From Paracoccaceae bacterium (GTDB taxonomy: Bacteria; Pseudomonadota; Alphaproteobacteria; Rhodobacterales; Rhodobacteraceae), in the NCBI GenBank assembly GCA_018222665.1, contig JAAEZW010000013.1, positions 1-16,825 of the forward strand: a DNA stretch of 16,825 nt, written 5' to 3'. A program made the translations under genes and the position numbers. How positions within the stretch are numbered: the first letter of the stretch is position 1; each line of letters starts with the position of its first letter. Positions 1-8,498 of this stretch are shown piece by piece. The notes beneath the pieces are model-generated. The model was not told the DNA's origin, ran no database searches, and saw nothing but the letters and a program-made list of their open reading frames with translations.

Positions 1-917
1 GTGTGCGCCCCGTTTGGGCCGAAGGGTCCGAGCGGATCACAGGAACGGAAATCATTCCAATTGCGGAAATGGATCGTCCCCGAATTGACGCAACACTGCG
101 TATTTCGGGATTGTTCCGCGATGTTTTTCCCACGCTAAGCGTTCTTTATAATCAGGCCGTGCGCGCACTCGCCGCGCGGGATGAGGCGCCTGATTGGAAC
201 CCGTTCACAGACCATGATCAACATCGTGTCTTTGGCCCAGCACCAGGGGAATATGGTGTTGCGATGCAAGGGGCGCTCGATGATTATTCCGATGCGGGTG
301 TTGTGGATGCTGGGACCGCATGGCTGGCCCAATCGTCGTGGTCGATTGACGGCGAAAACATGGATCATGCGCCCGCCCAAATTGCCGAGCGTGTAAAAGC
401 CGCGGATACATTTGTCCATCTTCAAGATTTAAGCGAAAGTGATGTTTTGATGGCCGCAGATTATGCTGCACATGAAGCAGGCTTTGCCGCGGCCAAGGCG
501 CAATTTGGACAGCAGGCCACATTGTATCATCTGGACACAACAAACCCATCTGCCCCCAAGGCCCGCACATTGAAAGAGGAAATTGCCAAAACCGTTATTG
601 CGCGCGCCGCCAACCCCGATTGGATCAATAGCATGATGCGGCATGGGTTTCGCGGTGGCGCAGAAATGGCCGCAACATTGGATCACATGGGGGCCTTTGC
701 CAATTTGGCAAAACTGGTCGAGGCGCATCATTTCGATCGCTATTTCCAAGAAACGCTTGGGCGCGACGATGTGGTTGATTTCCTGCGCGAACATAACCCA
801 CAGGCATTGGACGCGATGATTGAACGGTTTCATGCACTGGCCGAGGCGGGTTTGTGGATCACGCGGCGCAATTCCATTTCATCAGAGCTGGCGCAGCTGC
901 GCCAGTCGCACGCATGA
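1..917 (+). CDS. cobN: Cobaltochelatase subunit CobN, C-terminal part (5' end outside window)
   Basis: CobN is the large subunit of the ATP-dependent CobNST complex, which inserts cobalt into hydrogenobyrinic acid a,c-diamide in the cytoplasm. About 304 C-terminal residues are visible; full CobN proteins are roughly 1250 residues, so about three quarters lies upstream. The first complete codon is an internal Val of the conserved stretch GVRPVW (the preceding Gly codon is cut by the edge), and there is no start site here. Other family-typical stretches are the RPRIDATLRISGLFRDVFP block (about residues 26-44) and the FRGGAEMAATLDHM segment (about 213-226). The stop overlaps the cobG start in ATGA (914-917), suggesting translational coupling. 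CobS and CobT, the AAA+ partners, are not in the window. Identification is by recognised family sequence. Confidence 0.95.
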   Translation, partial: VRPVWAEGSERITGTEIIPIAEMDRPRIDATLRISGLFRDVFPTLSVLYNQAVRALAARDEAPDWNPFTDHDQHRVFGPAPGEYGVAMQGALDDYSDAGVVDAGTAWLAQSSWSIDGENMDHAPAQIAERVKAADTFVHLQDLSESDVLMAADYAAHEAGFAAAKAQFGQQATLYHLDTTNPSAPKARTLKEEIAKTVIARAANPDWINSMMRHGFRGGAEMAATLDHMGAFANLAKLVEAHHFDRYFQETLGRDDVVDFLREHNPQALDAMIERFHALAEAGLWITRRNSISSELAQLRQSHA

Positions 918-2032
918 CACGCCGCCCCGCACCCAAAGGCTGGTGCCCCAGTTCATTGCGCCCTATGGAATCTGGCGATGGATATATCGTGCGCATCAAA
1001 CCCGCTTTTGGACGGGTGACGCGTACGCAGTTAGAAAAAATTGCACATCTGGCGGATCAGTTTGGGAACGGCATTATCGAATTGACCAATCGCGCAAATC
1101 TGCAATTGCGCGGGGTGTCGATGGCTGATCACCCCGCCCTGATTGATGCCTTGGTTCAGGCGGGGTTGGTGGATATGGACCCTGACTTGGATGCCGCGCC
1201 CCAAATCCTTGTCGCGCCAAATTGTGATGCGGATATGCGTATGCTTTACGACAATTTGCGCCGTGCAAAATTGCCCAACCTGCCTGCCAAGTTCGGCATG
1301 GTTCTGGAACAGGGCGGTCAAATGTTGATGCAGGCCTCGGGGGATATTCGCCTCTGTGCGCTGGGGGATAAGGTTGTTGTGTGGGCCGATGGGTGCGATG
1401 GCGGAGTTTGTTTGCCATATGCGGATGCTGTGGGTCATGTCGAAAAATTGGCCATGTGGTTTGCGCAACATGGCGATGCCGATCATCGGCGCATGTCACA
1501 GGTTTTAAAGGTGGTCCAATTTCCAGCCGAATGGTGTGTCGATCCATTGCCCCCAGTAACAAAGGCATCCAATGGCGCAATATATGCCGTTCCGTTTGGG
1601 CAAATGACATCCGATGGATTGATGTGCTTTGCACGACATGTTGGATCAGATGACATTCGCCTGACACCATGGCGCCAATTTAGCGTTGCAGGTGCCCTAC
1701 AAGCGCATGATATTAGGGGGTTTGTCACGGATTTAAGCGCACCAGTTTTGCGGGCGCAGGCCTGCACAGGCGCCCCGCGTTGTCCACAGGCCATGGGGCA
1801 AACGCATGCCTTGGCCGCACGCCTTGCGCCGCAAACTGACAGCGATCTGCACGTGTCTGGATGTCCCAAAGGCTGTGCAAAACGTACGAAAACGCCTGTG
1901 ACGGTTGTTCAGGGGGCAAATGGGCTTGACCTGATCATCAATGGCTGTACATGGGATCAACCCGATTTTTCGGGGTTAGATGAAGGCCAACTTGTTCAAA
2001 AAATAAGGGAAATCAATGCCACACACCTATGA
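914..2032 (+). CDS. cobG: Precorrin-3B synthase CobG
   Basis: CobG is the oxygen-dependent mono-oxygenase of the aerobic B12 pathway; it converts precorrin-3A to the hydroxylactone precorrin-3B before ring contraction. The 372-residue product is a nitrite/sulfite reductase-like protein. The N-terminal ferredoxin-like half contains IIELTNRANLQLRGV (about residues 56-70). The C-terminal half carries the Fe-S cysteine pattern C-x5-C-x26-C-x3-C (Cys284, Cys290, Cys317, Cys321; CTGAPRC and SGCPKGC). It is somewhat shorter than the 459-residue Pseudomonas denitrificans CobG. An in-frame start at 854 exists, but 914 was chosen because it gives an ATGA overlap with cobN and the family begins with a short basic segment before the PKGWCPSSLRPM-type motif. 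Its presence means this strain uses the CobG route rather than the CobZ route known in Rhodobacter capsulatus. Confidence 0.93.
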   Translation: MTRRPAPKGWCPSSLRPMESGDGYIVRIKPAFGRVTRTQLEKIAHLADQFGNGIIELTNRANLQLRGVSMADHPALIDALVQAGLVDMDPDLDAAPQILVAPNCDADMRMLYDNLRRAKLPNLPAKFGMVLEQGGQMLMQASGDIRLCALGDKVVVWADGCDGGVCLPYADAVGHVEKLAMWFAQHGDADHRRMSQVLKVVQFPAEWCVDPLPPVTKASNGAIYAVPFGQMTSDGLMCFARHVGSDDIRLTPWRQFSVAGALQAHDIRGFVTDLSAPVLRAQACTGAPRCPQAMGQTHALAARLAPQTDSDLHVSGCPKGCAKRTKTPVTVVQGANGLDLIINGCTWDQPDFSGLDEGQLVQKIREINATHL

Positions 2033-2645
2033 AAAAGATGGCGCAGCAATCTATAAAGAAAGCTTTTTAATCATTCGCGCGGAATCCGATCTGGCCCGAT
2101 TTGATGCGGATGAGGAACAAGTGGCCGTGCGCATGATCCATGCGTCAGGTATGGTTGATTTGGCCCCCTATATTCATTTTTCGCCCGGATTTGTGGTGGC
2201 CGCGCGTGATGCGCTGAACAATGGTGCACCCATATTCTGCGACGCACGCATGGTGTCCGAGGGTGTCACACGCAAACGCCTGCCTGCGCATAATGATGTG
2301 ATCTGCACGCTATGGGATCCAAAAACGCCTGAACTGGCGGCGGACATGAACAACACACGCTCTGCCGCGGCATTGGAATTGTGGCGTCCCCGCTTGGAGG
2401 GCGCAGTTGTCGCCATTGGAAACGCGCCCACCGCTCTGTTTCACCTGCTGAATATGCTTGAGGATCCCGATTGCCCGCGCCCTGCCGCCATAATCGGCTG
2501 CCCAGTTGGATTTGTTGGCGCGATGGAAAGCAAGGATGCATTGTGGGAGGCCTTGCCCGTGCCATCCTGCATCGTCAAAGGCCGTTTAGGTGGCAGCGCG
2601 ATTACAGTCGCGGCGATCAACGCAATCGCGAGCCGCATGGAATGA
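2016..2645 (+). CDS. cobH: Precorrin-8X methylmutase CobH
   Basis: CobH moves the C-11 methyl group of precorrin-8X to C-12, giving hydrogenobyrinic acid, the last step of corrin ring formation. The 209-residue length is normal for the family. The catalytic His of CobH/CbiC corresponds to His42 in the stretch RMIHASGMVDL. Other family blocks are PIFCDARMVSEGVTRKRLP (about 74-92), GNAPTALFHLL (about 137-147) and PAAIIGCPVGFVGA (about 155-168). It starts 17 nt before the end of cobG and ends in an ATGA overlap with cobI, so it sits inside the translationally coupled run. Confidence 0.96.
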   Translation: MPHTYEKDGAAIYKESFLIIRAESDLARFDADEEQVAVRMIHASGMVDLAPYIHFSPGFVVAARDALNNGAPIFCDARMVSEGVTRKRLPAHNDVICTLWDPKTPELAADMNNTRSAAALELWRPRLEGAVVAIGNAPTALFHLLNMLEDPDCPRPAAIIGCPVGFVGAMESKDALWEALPVPSCIVKGRLGGSAITVAAINAIASRME

Positions 2646-3370
2646 GTATCGGCACCGTATATGGCGTTGGCTTGGGGTCAGGGGATGTTGATCTGCTGTC
2701 CGTGCGCGCGGATCGTTTGGTGCGCAATGCCAAAATCATCGCCTATTTCCGCAAAGCTGGTAAAAAGGGTCAGGCTAGGCGATTGGCCGATCCATTGATC
2801 CCCGCGGATGCGTTGGAAATTCCGATGGAATATCCTGTCACAACGGAAATTCCGCTAGATGATCCGCGCTATAACGAAGTTCTAAGCCAGTTTTATGAAG
2901 ACAGCTGTGCAATCTTGCGCACCCATTTGGACGCAGGACACGATATAGTCGTGTTGTGCGAAGGCGATCCGTTTTTCTATGGATCCTTCATGCATCTGCA
3001 TTCCAGATTAATGGCGGACTATAATGTTGAGGTTGTGCCTGCAATCACGGGCATGTCGGGGGCATGGACCGCAACGAACCAGCCAATCACATGGGGCGAC
3101 GATATCCTAACCGTGTTGATGGGTACGTTGGATCAGGACACGCTAACCGCCCGCATGAAAAGCACAGACGCGCTGGTCGTCATGAAAATCGGCACAAATT
3201 TCCCCAAGGTGCGTCAGGCATTAAGGGACGCAAATTTGTATGACCGTGCGTGGATGGTGCAATATGCCACGATGCCAGATCAAAAGGTGACCAAACTGTC
3301 GGAATTTGAGGGCGATAAAGTTCCCTACTTCACTATCATCGTAGTCCACGGTCAGGGGCGCCGTCCATGA
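2642..3370 (+). CDS. cobI: Precorrin-2 C(20)-methyltransferase CobI
   Basis: CobI transfers a methyl group from S-adenosylmethionine to C-20 of precorrin-2, giving precorrin-3A, the CobG substrate. The 242-residue product has the tetrapyrrole methylase fold. The N-terminal glycine-rich loop is GVGLGSGDVDLLSVRA (about residues 8-23). The second signature is VVLCEGDPFFYGSFMHLHSR, followed by VVPAITGMSGA. The start at 2642 was chosen because it gives the ATGA overlap with cobH and puts the methylase motif at the N-terminus; an upstream in-frame ATG would add 57 residues read from inside cobH. The end overlaps cobJ by another ATGA. Confidence 0.95.
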   Translation: MSIGTVYGVGLGSGDVDLLSVRADRLVRNAKIIAYFRKAGKKGQARRLADPLIPADALEIPMEYPVTTEIPLDDPRYNEVLSQFYEDSCAILRTHLDAGHDIVVLCEGDPFFYGSFMHLHSRLMADYNVEVVPAITGMSGAWTATNQPITWGDDILTVLMGTLDQDTLTARMKSTDALVVMKIGTNFPKVRQALRDANLYDRAWMVQYATMPDQKVTKLSEFEGDKVPYFTIIVVHGQGRRP

Positions 3371-4125
3371 GCAAGACATTAACAATTGTGGGGATTGGTC
3401 CGGGTGAACAAGGCTTTGTCACACCCGAGGTCAGCGCCGCAATCGCGCGTGCCACGGATGCCGTGGGATATATCCCCTATCTTGAACGGCTGCCCGCACG
3501 CCCGGATTTGGTGTGCCACCCATCGGACAATCGCGTCGAATTGGACCGCGCGCGTCACGCGTTGGATTTGGCCGCAGTGGGCGGGGATGTTGTTGTTGTC
3601 TCCTCTGGCGATCCAAGTGTGTTTGCCATGTCCGCCGCTGTGTTTGAGGCGATGGAAACCCCGTCAGCGGCCTGGGCGGATGTTAACATCACTGTCCTGC
3701 CTGGCATCACAGCCATGCTTGCGGCCTCTGCGGCGATTGGTGCGCCCTTGGGGCATGATTTCTGCTGTATCAACCTAAGTGATAATTTGAAACCTTGGGA
3801 CATCATTGAACGCCGCCTGCGTCTTGCCGCACAGGGGGATTTTGCGATGGCGTTTTACAATCCCCGCTCAACCTCGCGTCCGCATGGGTTTGAAAAAACA
3901 TTGCAAGTGCTTAAGGAAGAGTGCGGCGACAATCGTCTGGTGATTTTTGCACGAAACGTATCGCGCCCCGATCAAACCATTCGTGTCGTGCCGTTACAAG
4001 AAACGACACCTGATATGGCCGACATGCGTACCGTGGTGATCGTGGGATCGTCCAAAACGAAAACCGTACAGCATGGGGAACAAAAATTCGTTTACACGTC
4101 CCGTTATTATGAGGTGGACGTGTGA
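3367..4125 (+). CDS. cobJ: Precorrin-3B C(17)-methyltransferase CobJ
   Basis: CobJ methylates C-17 of precorrin-3B and carries out the ring contraction, giving precorrin-4. The 252-residue protein has the tetrapyrrole methylase signatures GIGPGEQGFVTPEV (about 9-22), VVVVSSGDPSVFAM (about 76-89) and ITVLPGITAMLAASAAIGAP, plus the CobJ/CbiH-typical AFYNPRS followed by VIFARNVSRPDQ. The start overlaps cobI in ATGA. Its 3' end overlaps the convergent cobK gene by 19 bp (4107-4125), breaking the same-strand run. The next + strand gene of the operon, cobL, starts 726 bp further on. Confidence 0.96.
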   Translation: MSKTLTIVGIGPGEQGFVTPEVSAAIARATDAVGYIPYLERLPARPDLVCHPSDNRVELDRARHALDLAAVGGDVVVVSSGDPSVFAMSAAVFEAMETPSAAWADVNITVLPGITAMLAASAAIGAPLGHDFCCINLSDNLKPWDIIERRLRLAAQGDFAMAFYNPRSTSRPHGFEKTLQVLKEECGDNRLVIFARNVSRPDQTIRVVPLQETTPDMADMRTVVIVGSSKTKTVQHGEQKFVYTSRYYEVDV

Positions 4126-4853
4126 TGAACCCAGTCCAGCGCATCCTTGGGGGTATGAACTTCGGCCCGTTCGGGGATCGCGGGGCGATCAATCATCACA
4201 ACGGGAATGCCCAAGTGACGCGCGGCCTCAATCTTGGAATAGGTGCCGCGCCCGCCTGCGTTTTTGGACACCAGAAGTTTGATATTATGGTCACGCATCA
4301 GCGCGATGTCGTCCTCGGTGCTAAACGGTCCGCGCGAAAACAGGGCGGTCGCCTTTGGCAGGGGCAGGGTTTCTGCTTTGTCCACAAGGCGCAGCAAATA
4401 TTGATGCCGGGGCGCACAGGCAAATTCGGCCAAATGCATGCGGCCAATCGCCAACATGACATTGGTGTCCTCCATGCCTTGCAAGTATTCTGCCGCCGCC
4501 CCAATCGTTGGAACACGGTGCCATTGATCCCCATCTACGCTGTCCCACGCAGGGCGGGTCAGGGCGCAAAGCTGGGTTCCCGTTTCACGGCAGGCGTTGA
4601 TCGCATTCACACTCATCTGACTGGCAAAAGGGTGGGTGGCATCAATCACATGCGTCACCTTTTCGGCACACAGATATTCGGCCAATCCTTGCGCGCCGCC
4701 ATATCCGCCGATACGTTTTGGCAACGGCTGGGGTTTGGTGCGTTCCACGCGGCCTGCATAGGACAGGGTTGCGGGGATATTCGCCTCGGCGACAAGTTTG
4801 GCCAAATCTGTGGCCTCGGTCGTTCCTGCCAAGATCAAAAGGTGTGAGCGCAT
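4107..4853 (-). CDS. cobK: Precorrin-6A reductase CobK
   Basis: CobK uses NADPH to reduce precorrin-6A to precorrin-6B (dihydroprecorrin-6). The 248-residue product shows the family blocks LILAGTTEATDLAKL (nucleotide-binding N-terminus), YAGRV, RIGGYGGAQGL, DATHPFA, SRGPFSTEDD and SKNAGGRGTYSKI. It is the only cob gene here on the - strand. The start at 4853 is supported by AAGGA six bases upstream (4860-4864, inside the cobL coding sequence). Starts further upstream would add residues the family lacks. Its ATG lies in the CATG at 4851-4854 that also holds the cobL ATG, and its 3' end overlaps cobJ by 19 bp. It therefore needs a promoter inside cobL or further downstream; a TTGACA hexamer on the - strand at 4936-4931 is a weak -35 candidate with no convincing -10. 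Confidence 0.95.
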   Translation of the reverse strand: MRSHLLILAGTTEATDLAKLVAEANIPATLSYAGRVERTKPQPLPKRIGGYGGAQGLAEYLCAEKVTHVIDATHPFASQMSVNAINACRETGTQLCALTRPAWDSVDGDQWHRVPTIGAAAEYLQGMEDTNVMLAIGRMHLAEFACAPRHQYLLRLVDKAETLPLPKATALFSRGPFSTEDDIALMRDHNIKLLVSKNAGGRGTYSKIEAARHLGIPVVMIDRPAIPERAEVHTPKDALDWVHHTSTS

Positions 4854-6054
4854 GGATAATCCTTGGATCAGCATCATTGGTGTCGGTGAAGATGGACTTG
4901 CGGGGTTTTGCGCAGCACGTCAAGAGGCGCTGTCAAACGCGGACTTGGTTTTTGGTCCGCCACGCCATTTGGAATTGGTTGGGGTTCAGGGCGAGCGCGC
5001 ACGTCCTTGGCCAGTGCCATTTGCCGATGGTATTGAAGAAGTCCTGTCCGAACGCGGGCGCGGCAAACAAATCGCCGTGTTGGTGTCGGGCGATCCGTTT
5101 TGGTTTGGCGGGGGTACAACACTGACCCATCATCTGCAGGCAGAGGAATGGGTGTCGATCCCTGCACCTTCGACATTTTCATGGGCGGCAAGCCGTTTGG
5201 GGTGGGCATTGCAGTCGGTTGTAACACTCGGATTACATGCGCGTCCGTTTGAAACCCTGGTGCCCCATCTTGCGCCCGATATGCAGGTGATTGTCACGTT
5301 GCGCGATGGGGCAGCGGTTGGGGAATTGGCGCAGTGGCTCACGGATCAGGGATTTGGTCACAGCACCCTTCACGTGCTTGAGGCGCTGGGTGGTCCAAAT
5401 GAACGCATTCGTGTGGTGCAGGCGGATGAATATGCGCTAAAAGATGTCACGCACCCTGTGTGCGCGGGGATCACATTTTCGGGCGCGGATGCGGTGATGA
5501 CGCATGCCTCCGGTCGCCGTGATGATCTGTTTGATCACGATGGTCAGATCACCAAACGCCCTGTTCGTGCCCTGACGCTAAGTGCGCTTGCGCCGCGCCC
5601 CAACGAACTTTTGTGGGATTTGGGGGCAGGGTCGGGGTCCATTGCGATTGAATGGTTGCTGTCCCATCCCAGTCTGCGCGCCATTGCCGTTGAACGCGAC
5701 GAAACCCGCGCCAAACGCATTCGCGCCAATGCAGATATGCTTGGGGTGGCGCATTTAGATGTGCGCACAGGTGCGATTGTTGACACGCTTGGCGATTTAG
5801 AGGCGCCTGATGTCGTGTTCATCGGTGGTGGGTTTTCGCACGATTTGGTGAATATGCTGTGGCCCCTGATGCCCGATGGTGCACGGTTGGTTGCAAATTC
5901 AGTCACATTGGAAAGTGATGCGGATATAATGCGTGCACAGTCCGAATTTGGTGGGGATTTATTGCGCGTTGAATTATCCGCGCCCAAGGCCATCGGATCG
6001 CGCACGGGGTGGGCCGCAAGCTATCCCATCATGCAATGGAGCGTGACAAAATGA
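4852..6054 (+). CDS. cobL: Precorrin-6B C5,15-methyltransferase (decarboxylating) CobL
   Basis: CobL methylates C-5 and C-15 of precorrin-6B and removes the carboxyl of the C-12 acetate side chain, giving precorrin-8X. The 400-residue product is the usual CbiE-CbiT fusion. The N-terminal tetrapyrrole methylase domain (about 1-205) has IIGVGEDGLAGF and VLVSGDPFWFGGG. The C-terminal Rossmann-type methyltransferase domain (about 225-400) has the SAM-binding stretch LWDLGAGSGSIAIEW (about 254-268) and VFIGGGFS. P. denitrificans CobL is 413 residues. The ATG at 4852 overlaps the cobK ATG in CATG. AAAAGG nine bases upstream is a modest ribosome binding site, itself antisense to the first cobK codons. 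Its end overlaps cobE in ATGA. Confidence 0.95.
   Translation: MDNPWISIIGVGEDGLAGFCAARQEALSNADLVFGPPRHLELVGVQGERARPWPVPFADGIEEVLSERGRGKQIAVLVSGDPFWFGGGTTLTHHLQAEEWVSIPAPSTFSWAASRLGWALQSVVTLGLHARPFETLVPHLAPDMQVIVTLRDGAAVGELAQWLTDQGFGHSTLHVLEALGGPNERIRVVQADEYALKDVTHPVCAGITFSGADAVMTHASGRRDDLFDHDGQITKRPVRALTLSALAPRPNELLWDLGAGSGSIAIEWLLSHPSLRAIAVERDETRAKRIRANADMLGVAHLDVRTGAIVDTLGDLEAPDVVFIGGGFSHDLVNMLWPLMPDGARLVANSVTLESDADIMRAQSEFGGDLLRVELSAPKAIGSRTGWAASYPIMQWSVTK
4860..4864 (-). promoter_or_regulatory. Ribosome binding site of cobK inside the cobL coding sequence
   Basis: AAGGA on the - strand, six bases before the cobK ATG at 4853. It lies over codons 3-5 of cobL on the other strand, so the two genes constrain each other's sequence here. 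It supports the 4853 start over the upstream in-frame starts. Confidence 0.6.
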
Positions 6055-6413
6055 TCATTGCGGGATTTGGCATGCGTGCAGATGTGACAGAGGCAAGTTT
6101 GCAAGACGCCCTTGATCAAACAGGCTATGCGCCTGATGCCATCGCAACGGTTTTGGATAAGGTCGAATTTGCTGCATTTCAGGCATTCGCACGCACCCAA
6201 AAACTGCCCATTCGAACGGTATCGCAAGACGGCCTTGATCACGCACAGACACACACGCAATCACAGGCATCCTTGCATCATCGCGGCACGGGCAGTGTGG
6301 CAGAGGCCGCGGCCCTGATCGCGGCTGGGGCGGGCGCCACACTTTTATCCACGCGCAAAATTTCAAACGATCGCTTGGCAACTTGTGCCATCGCGATTAC
6401 GGAGGGATCATGA
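6051..6413 (+). CDS. cobE: CobE / CbiG C-terminal domain protein
   Basis: This 120-residue protein matches the CbiG C-terminal (CobE) domain. In anaerobic-type CbiG this domain accompanies the part that opens the delta-lactone of cobalt-precorrin-5A. In aerobic cob clusters it occurs alone as CobE, and its exact role is not settled. Visible signatures are the N-terminal [18 protein letters not shown] (about 4-21) and [21 protein letters not shown] (about 77-97). P. denitrificans CobE is slightly longer. It is joined by ATGA overlaps to cobL and to cobM, consistent with a role in the same pathway. A longer in-frame reading from 6009 would overlap cobL by 46 nt and is not preferred. Confidence 0.88.
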   Translation: MIIAGFGMRADVTEASLQDALDQTGYAPDAIATVLDKVEFAAFQAFARTQKLPIRTVSQDGLDHAQTHTQSQASLHHRGTGSVAEAAALIAAGAGATLLSTRKISNDRLATCAIAITEGS

Positions 6414-7189
6414 CAGTCCATTTCATCGGTGCAGGCCCGGGTGCCGCAGATCTTATTACATTGCGCGGTCGTGATTTGATCGCGTCCTGTCCTGTGTGCC
6501 TTTATGCGGGATCGCTGGTTCCCGAAGAATTGCTGTCTCATTGCCCTGAAGGGGCGCGCATCATCAACACCGCGCCCATGGATTTGGACAGCATCATTGC
6601 AGAAATTCAAAAGGCTCACGAGGCGGGGCAAGATGTGGCGCGCCTGCATTCGGGCGATTTGTCGGTGTGGTCGGCCATGGGCGAACAACTGCGCCGCATT
6701 CGGGCGCTGGACATCCCTGTGTCCGTGACGCCCGGTGTGCCCAGTTTTGCCGCCGCGGCCGCAACGTTGCAAACGGAATTAACCCTGCCAGAACTGGCGC
6801 AATCTGTTGTTTTAACACGCACATCGGGACGCGCGTCCTCGATGCCGCCTGCCGAAACGCTTGCGAATTTTGCGAAAACGGGCGCGACCTTGGCCATTCA
6901 TCTGTCCATTCAAGTCTTGCCCAAAGTGGTCGAGGAATTGACGCCTTATTATGGTGCGGACTGTGCTTGTGCCGTGGTCTATCGCGCATCTTGGCCAGAG
7001 GAGCGCGTGTTTCGCGCAACATTGGGCACCATCGCCGATATGATCGGCCCCGATGTAGAGCGCACCGCGCTGATTATGGTGGGCAAAACCCTGAACGCGC
7101 ATGATTTCGGGGAAAGCAGTCTTTATGACAAAGATTACGAGCGCCGCTATCGTCCCCTAACCGCACGGGCAGAGATTGGTCATGACTAA
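6410..7189 (+). CDS. cobM: Precorrin-4 C(11)-methyltransferase CobM
   Basis: CobM adds a methyl group from S-adenosylmethionine to C-11 of precorrin-4, giving precorrin-5. The 259-residue protein shows the tetrapyrrole methylase loop [16 protein letters not shown] (about 5-20), [13 protein letters not shown] (typical of CobM/CbiF), [16 protein letters not shown] and [13 protein letters not shown]. The start at 6410 has a strong ribosome binding site, GGAGGG (6401-6406), and an ATGA overlap with cobE; an upstream in-frame start at 6383 is not needed. The stop is overlapped 8 nt by cobB. Confidence 0.96.
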   Translation: MTVHFIGAGPGAADLITLRGRDLIASCPVCLYAGSLVPEELLSHCPEGARIINTAPMDLDSIIAEIQKAHEAGQDVARLHSGDLSVWSAMGEQLRRIRALDIPVSVTPGVPSFAAAAATLQTELTLPELAQSVVLTRTSGRASSMPPAETLANFAKTGATLAIHLSIQVLPKVVEELTPYYGADCACAVVYRASWPEERVFRATLGTIADMIGPDVERTALIMVGKTLNAHDFGESSLYDKDYERRYRPLTARAEIGHD

Positions 7190-8498
7190 GGCACGTGGTT
7201 TTTTAATTTCGGCGCCGTCATCAGGGACAGGTAAAACAACCGTCACACTGGGATTGTTGCGCGCCTTTCGGGATCGGGGCAATGCGGTGCAACCCTACAA
7301 AAGTGGGCCAGATTATATCGACCCTGCGTTTCATCGTTTTGCCTCGGGGCGTGCATCCTATAATCTGGATACGTGGGCCATGGGCGCAGGTGTTTTGCAG
7401 GGGGTGATCGAAACATCCACTGATGCGGATATGGTGATCGCCGAAGGCTCCATGGGGCTGTTTGATGGGGTCCTAAGCCAAGGGGCCATGGGTTTTGGCA
7501 GCTCGGCTGAAACCGCAAAATATTTCGGCTGGCCCGTGATCATCGTCATAGATGTCAGTGGTCAGGCGCAGTCCGCGGCCGCGGCGGCCTTGGGCTTCAA
7601 ACTTTTTGATCCGTCTTTGCCGATTGCGGGTGTCATCCTGAACCGTGTCGCCAGTCCGCGCCACGAACGCTATGTGCGCCAAGGGATGGAGGATGCAGGA
7701 TTAAAGGTCTTTGGATCACTTCCCCGTCGTGGGGATTTGGCCCTGCCTGAACGCCACCTTGGTTTGATTCAGGCGGTTGAACATCCCGATTTGGAAACGG
7801 CGATTGCAGATTACGCAAATTTCGTGAGCGAGCATTTGGACCTTGACGCGATTGAGGAAGCGGCCGCTGAAACAACCATGCCCGCCGCGACCGCGCAGTT
7901 GATTGATCCACCCGCACAACGCATTGCTTTGGCGCAGGATGAGGCGTTTTCGTTCACCTATCCACACATCTTAAAAGGATGGCGTGAAAAGGGGGCAGAG
8001 GTTCTGCCCTTTTCCCCATTGGCCAATCAGGCCCCTGATCCAACGGCGGATTTGGTCTGGTTGCCGGGCGGATACCCAGAATTGCATGGTGGCAAAATCG
8101 CAGGTGCGGATGTGTTTTTAAATGGTCTGCGCACACATGGTGAAACGAAACCCGTCCATGGCGAATGTGGGGGCTATATGGTTTTGGGTGAAACGCTGAT
8201 CGACAAGGACGGCACGCATCATAAAATGGCGGGGCTGTTAGGATTGGTGACCAGCTTTGAAAAACGTAAATTCCATTTAGGCTATCGTCAGGTGTCGGTC
8301 ACAGAAAACATTCTGAATTTCGCGGCGGGCGATCGGTTGCGAGGACATGAATTTCATTATTCGCGCATCATTGAACAACCTGATCAACCCCTGTTTGAGG
8401 TGGCAGATGCGGATGGAACCCCAGTGCCCGAAACAGGGTCGCGCCGTGGCCATGTTTCAGGAACCTTTTTCCATTTGATTGCGAAAGAACGCGGATGA
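7182..8498 (+). CDS. cobB: Hydrogenobyrinic acid a,c-diamide synthase CobB
   Basis: CobB amidates the a and c acetate side chains of hydrogenobyrinic acid using glutamine and ATP, preparing the substrate for CobNST. The 438-residue product has an N-terminal dethiobiotin synthetase-like ATP domain with P-loop [11 protein letters not shown] (residues 10-20). This is followed by [12 protein letters not shown] and [10 protein letters not shown] class I glutamine amidotransferase domain occupies the C-terminal half, with nucleophile Cys329 in HGECGGYM and downstream His residues in GHEFHYS (389, 392) and FFHLI. The ATG at 7182 overlaps cobM by 8 nt. A TTG two codons upstream (7176) is possible but gives no better ribosome binding site. 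It overlaps cobA in ATGA. Confidence 0.96.
   Translation: MTKARGFLISAPSSGTGKTTVTLGLLRAFRDRGNAVQPYKSGPDYIDPAFHRFASGRASYNLDTWAMGAGVLQGVIETSTDADMVIAEGSMGLFDGVLSQGAMGFGSSAETAKYFGWPVIIVIDVSGQAQSAAAAALGFKLFDPSLPIAGVILNRVASPRHERYVRQGMEDAGLKVFGSLPRRGDLALPERHLGLIQAVEHPDLETAIADYANFVSEHLDLDAIEEAAAETTMPAATAQLIDPPAQRIALAQDEAFSFTYPHILKGWREKGAEVLPFSPLANQAPDPTADLVWLPGGYPELHGGKIAGADVFLNGLRTHGETKPVHGECGGYMVLGETLIDKDGTHHKMAGLLGLVTSFEKRKFHLGYRQVSVTENILNFAAGDRLRGHEFHYSRIIEQPDQPLFEVADADGTPVPETGSRRGHVSGTFFHLIAKERG

Noticed and set aside
1074..1670. 198-codon open frame on the - strand opposite cobG
   Set aside because: It is antisense to a clearly coding gene, its translation is low in family-like motifs and rich in His, Pro and Arg, and it has no supporting ribosome binding site. 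It is treated as a shadow of cobG.
5544..6005. 153-codon - strand frame opposite the cobL methyltransferase domain
   Set aside because: It is Ser/Arg/Ala-rich with no domain, and lies opposite the SAM-binding motif region of cobL. Shadow frame.
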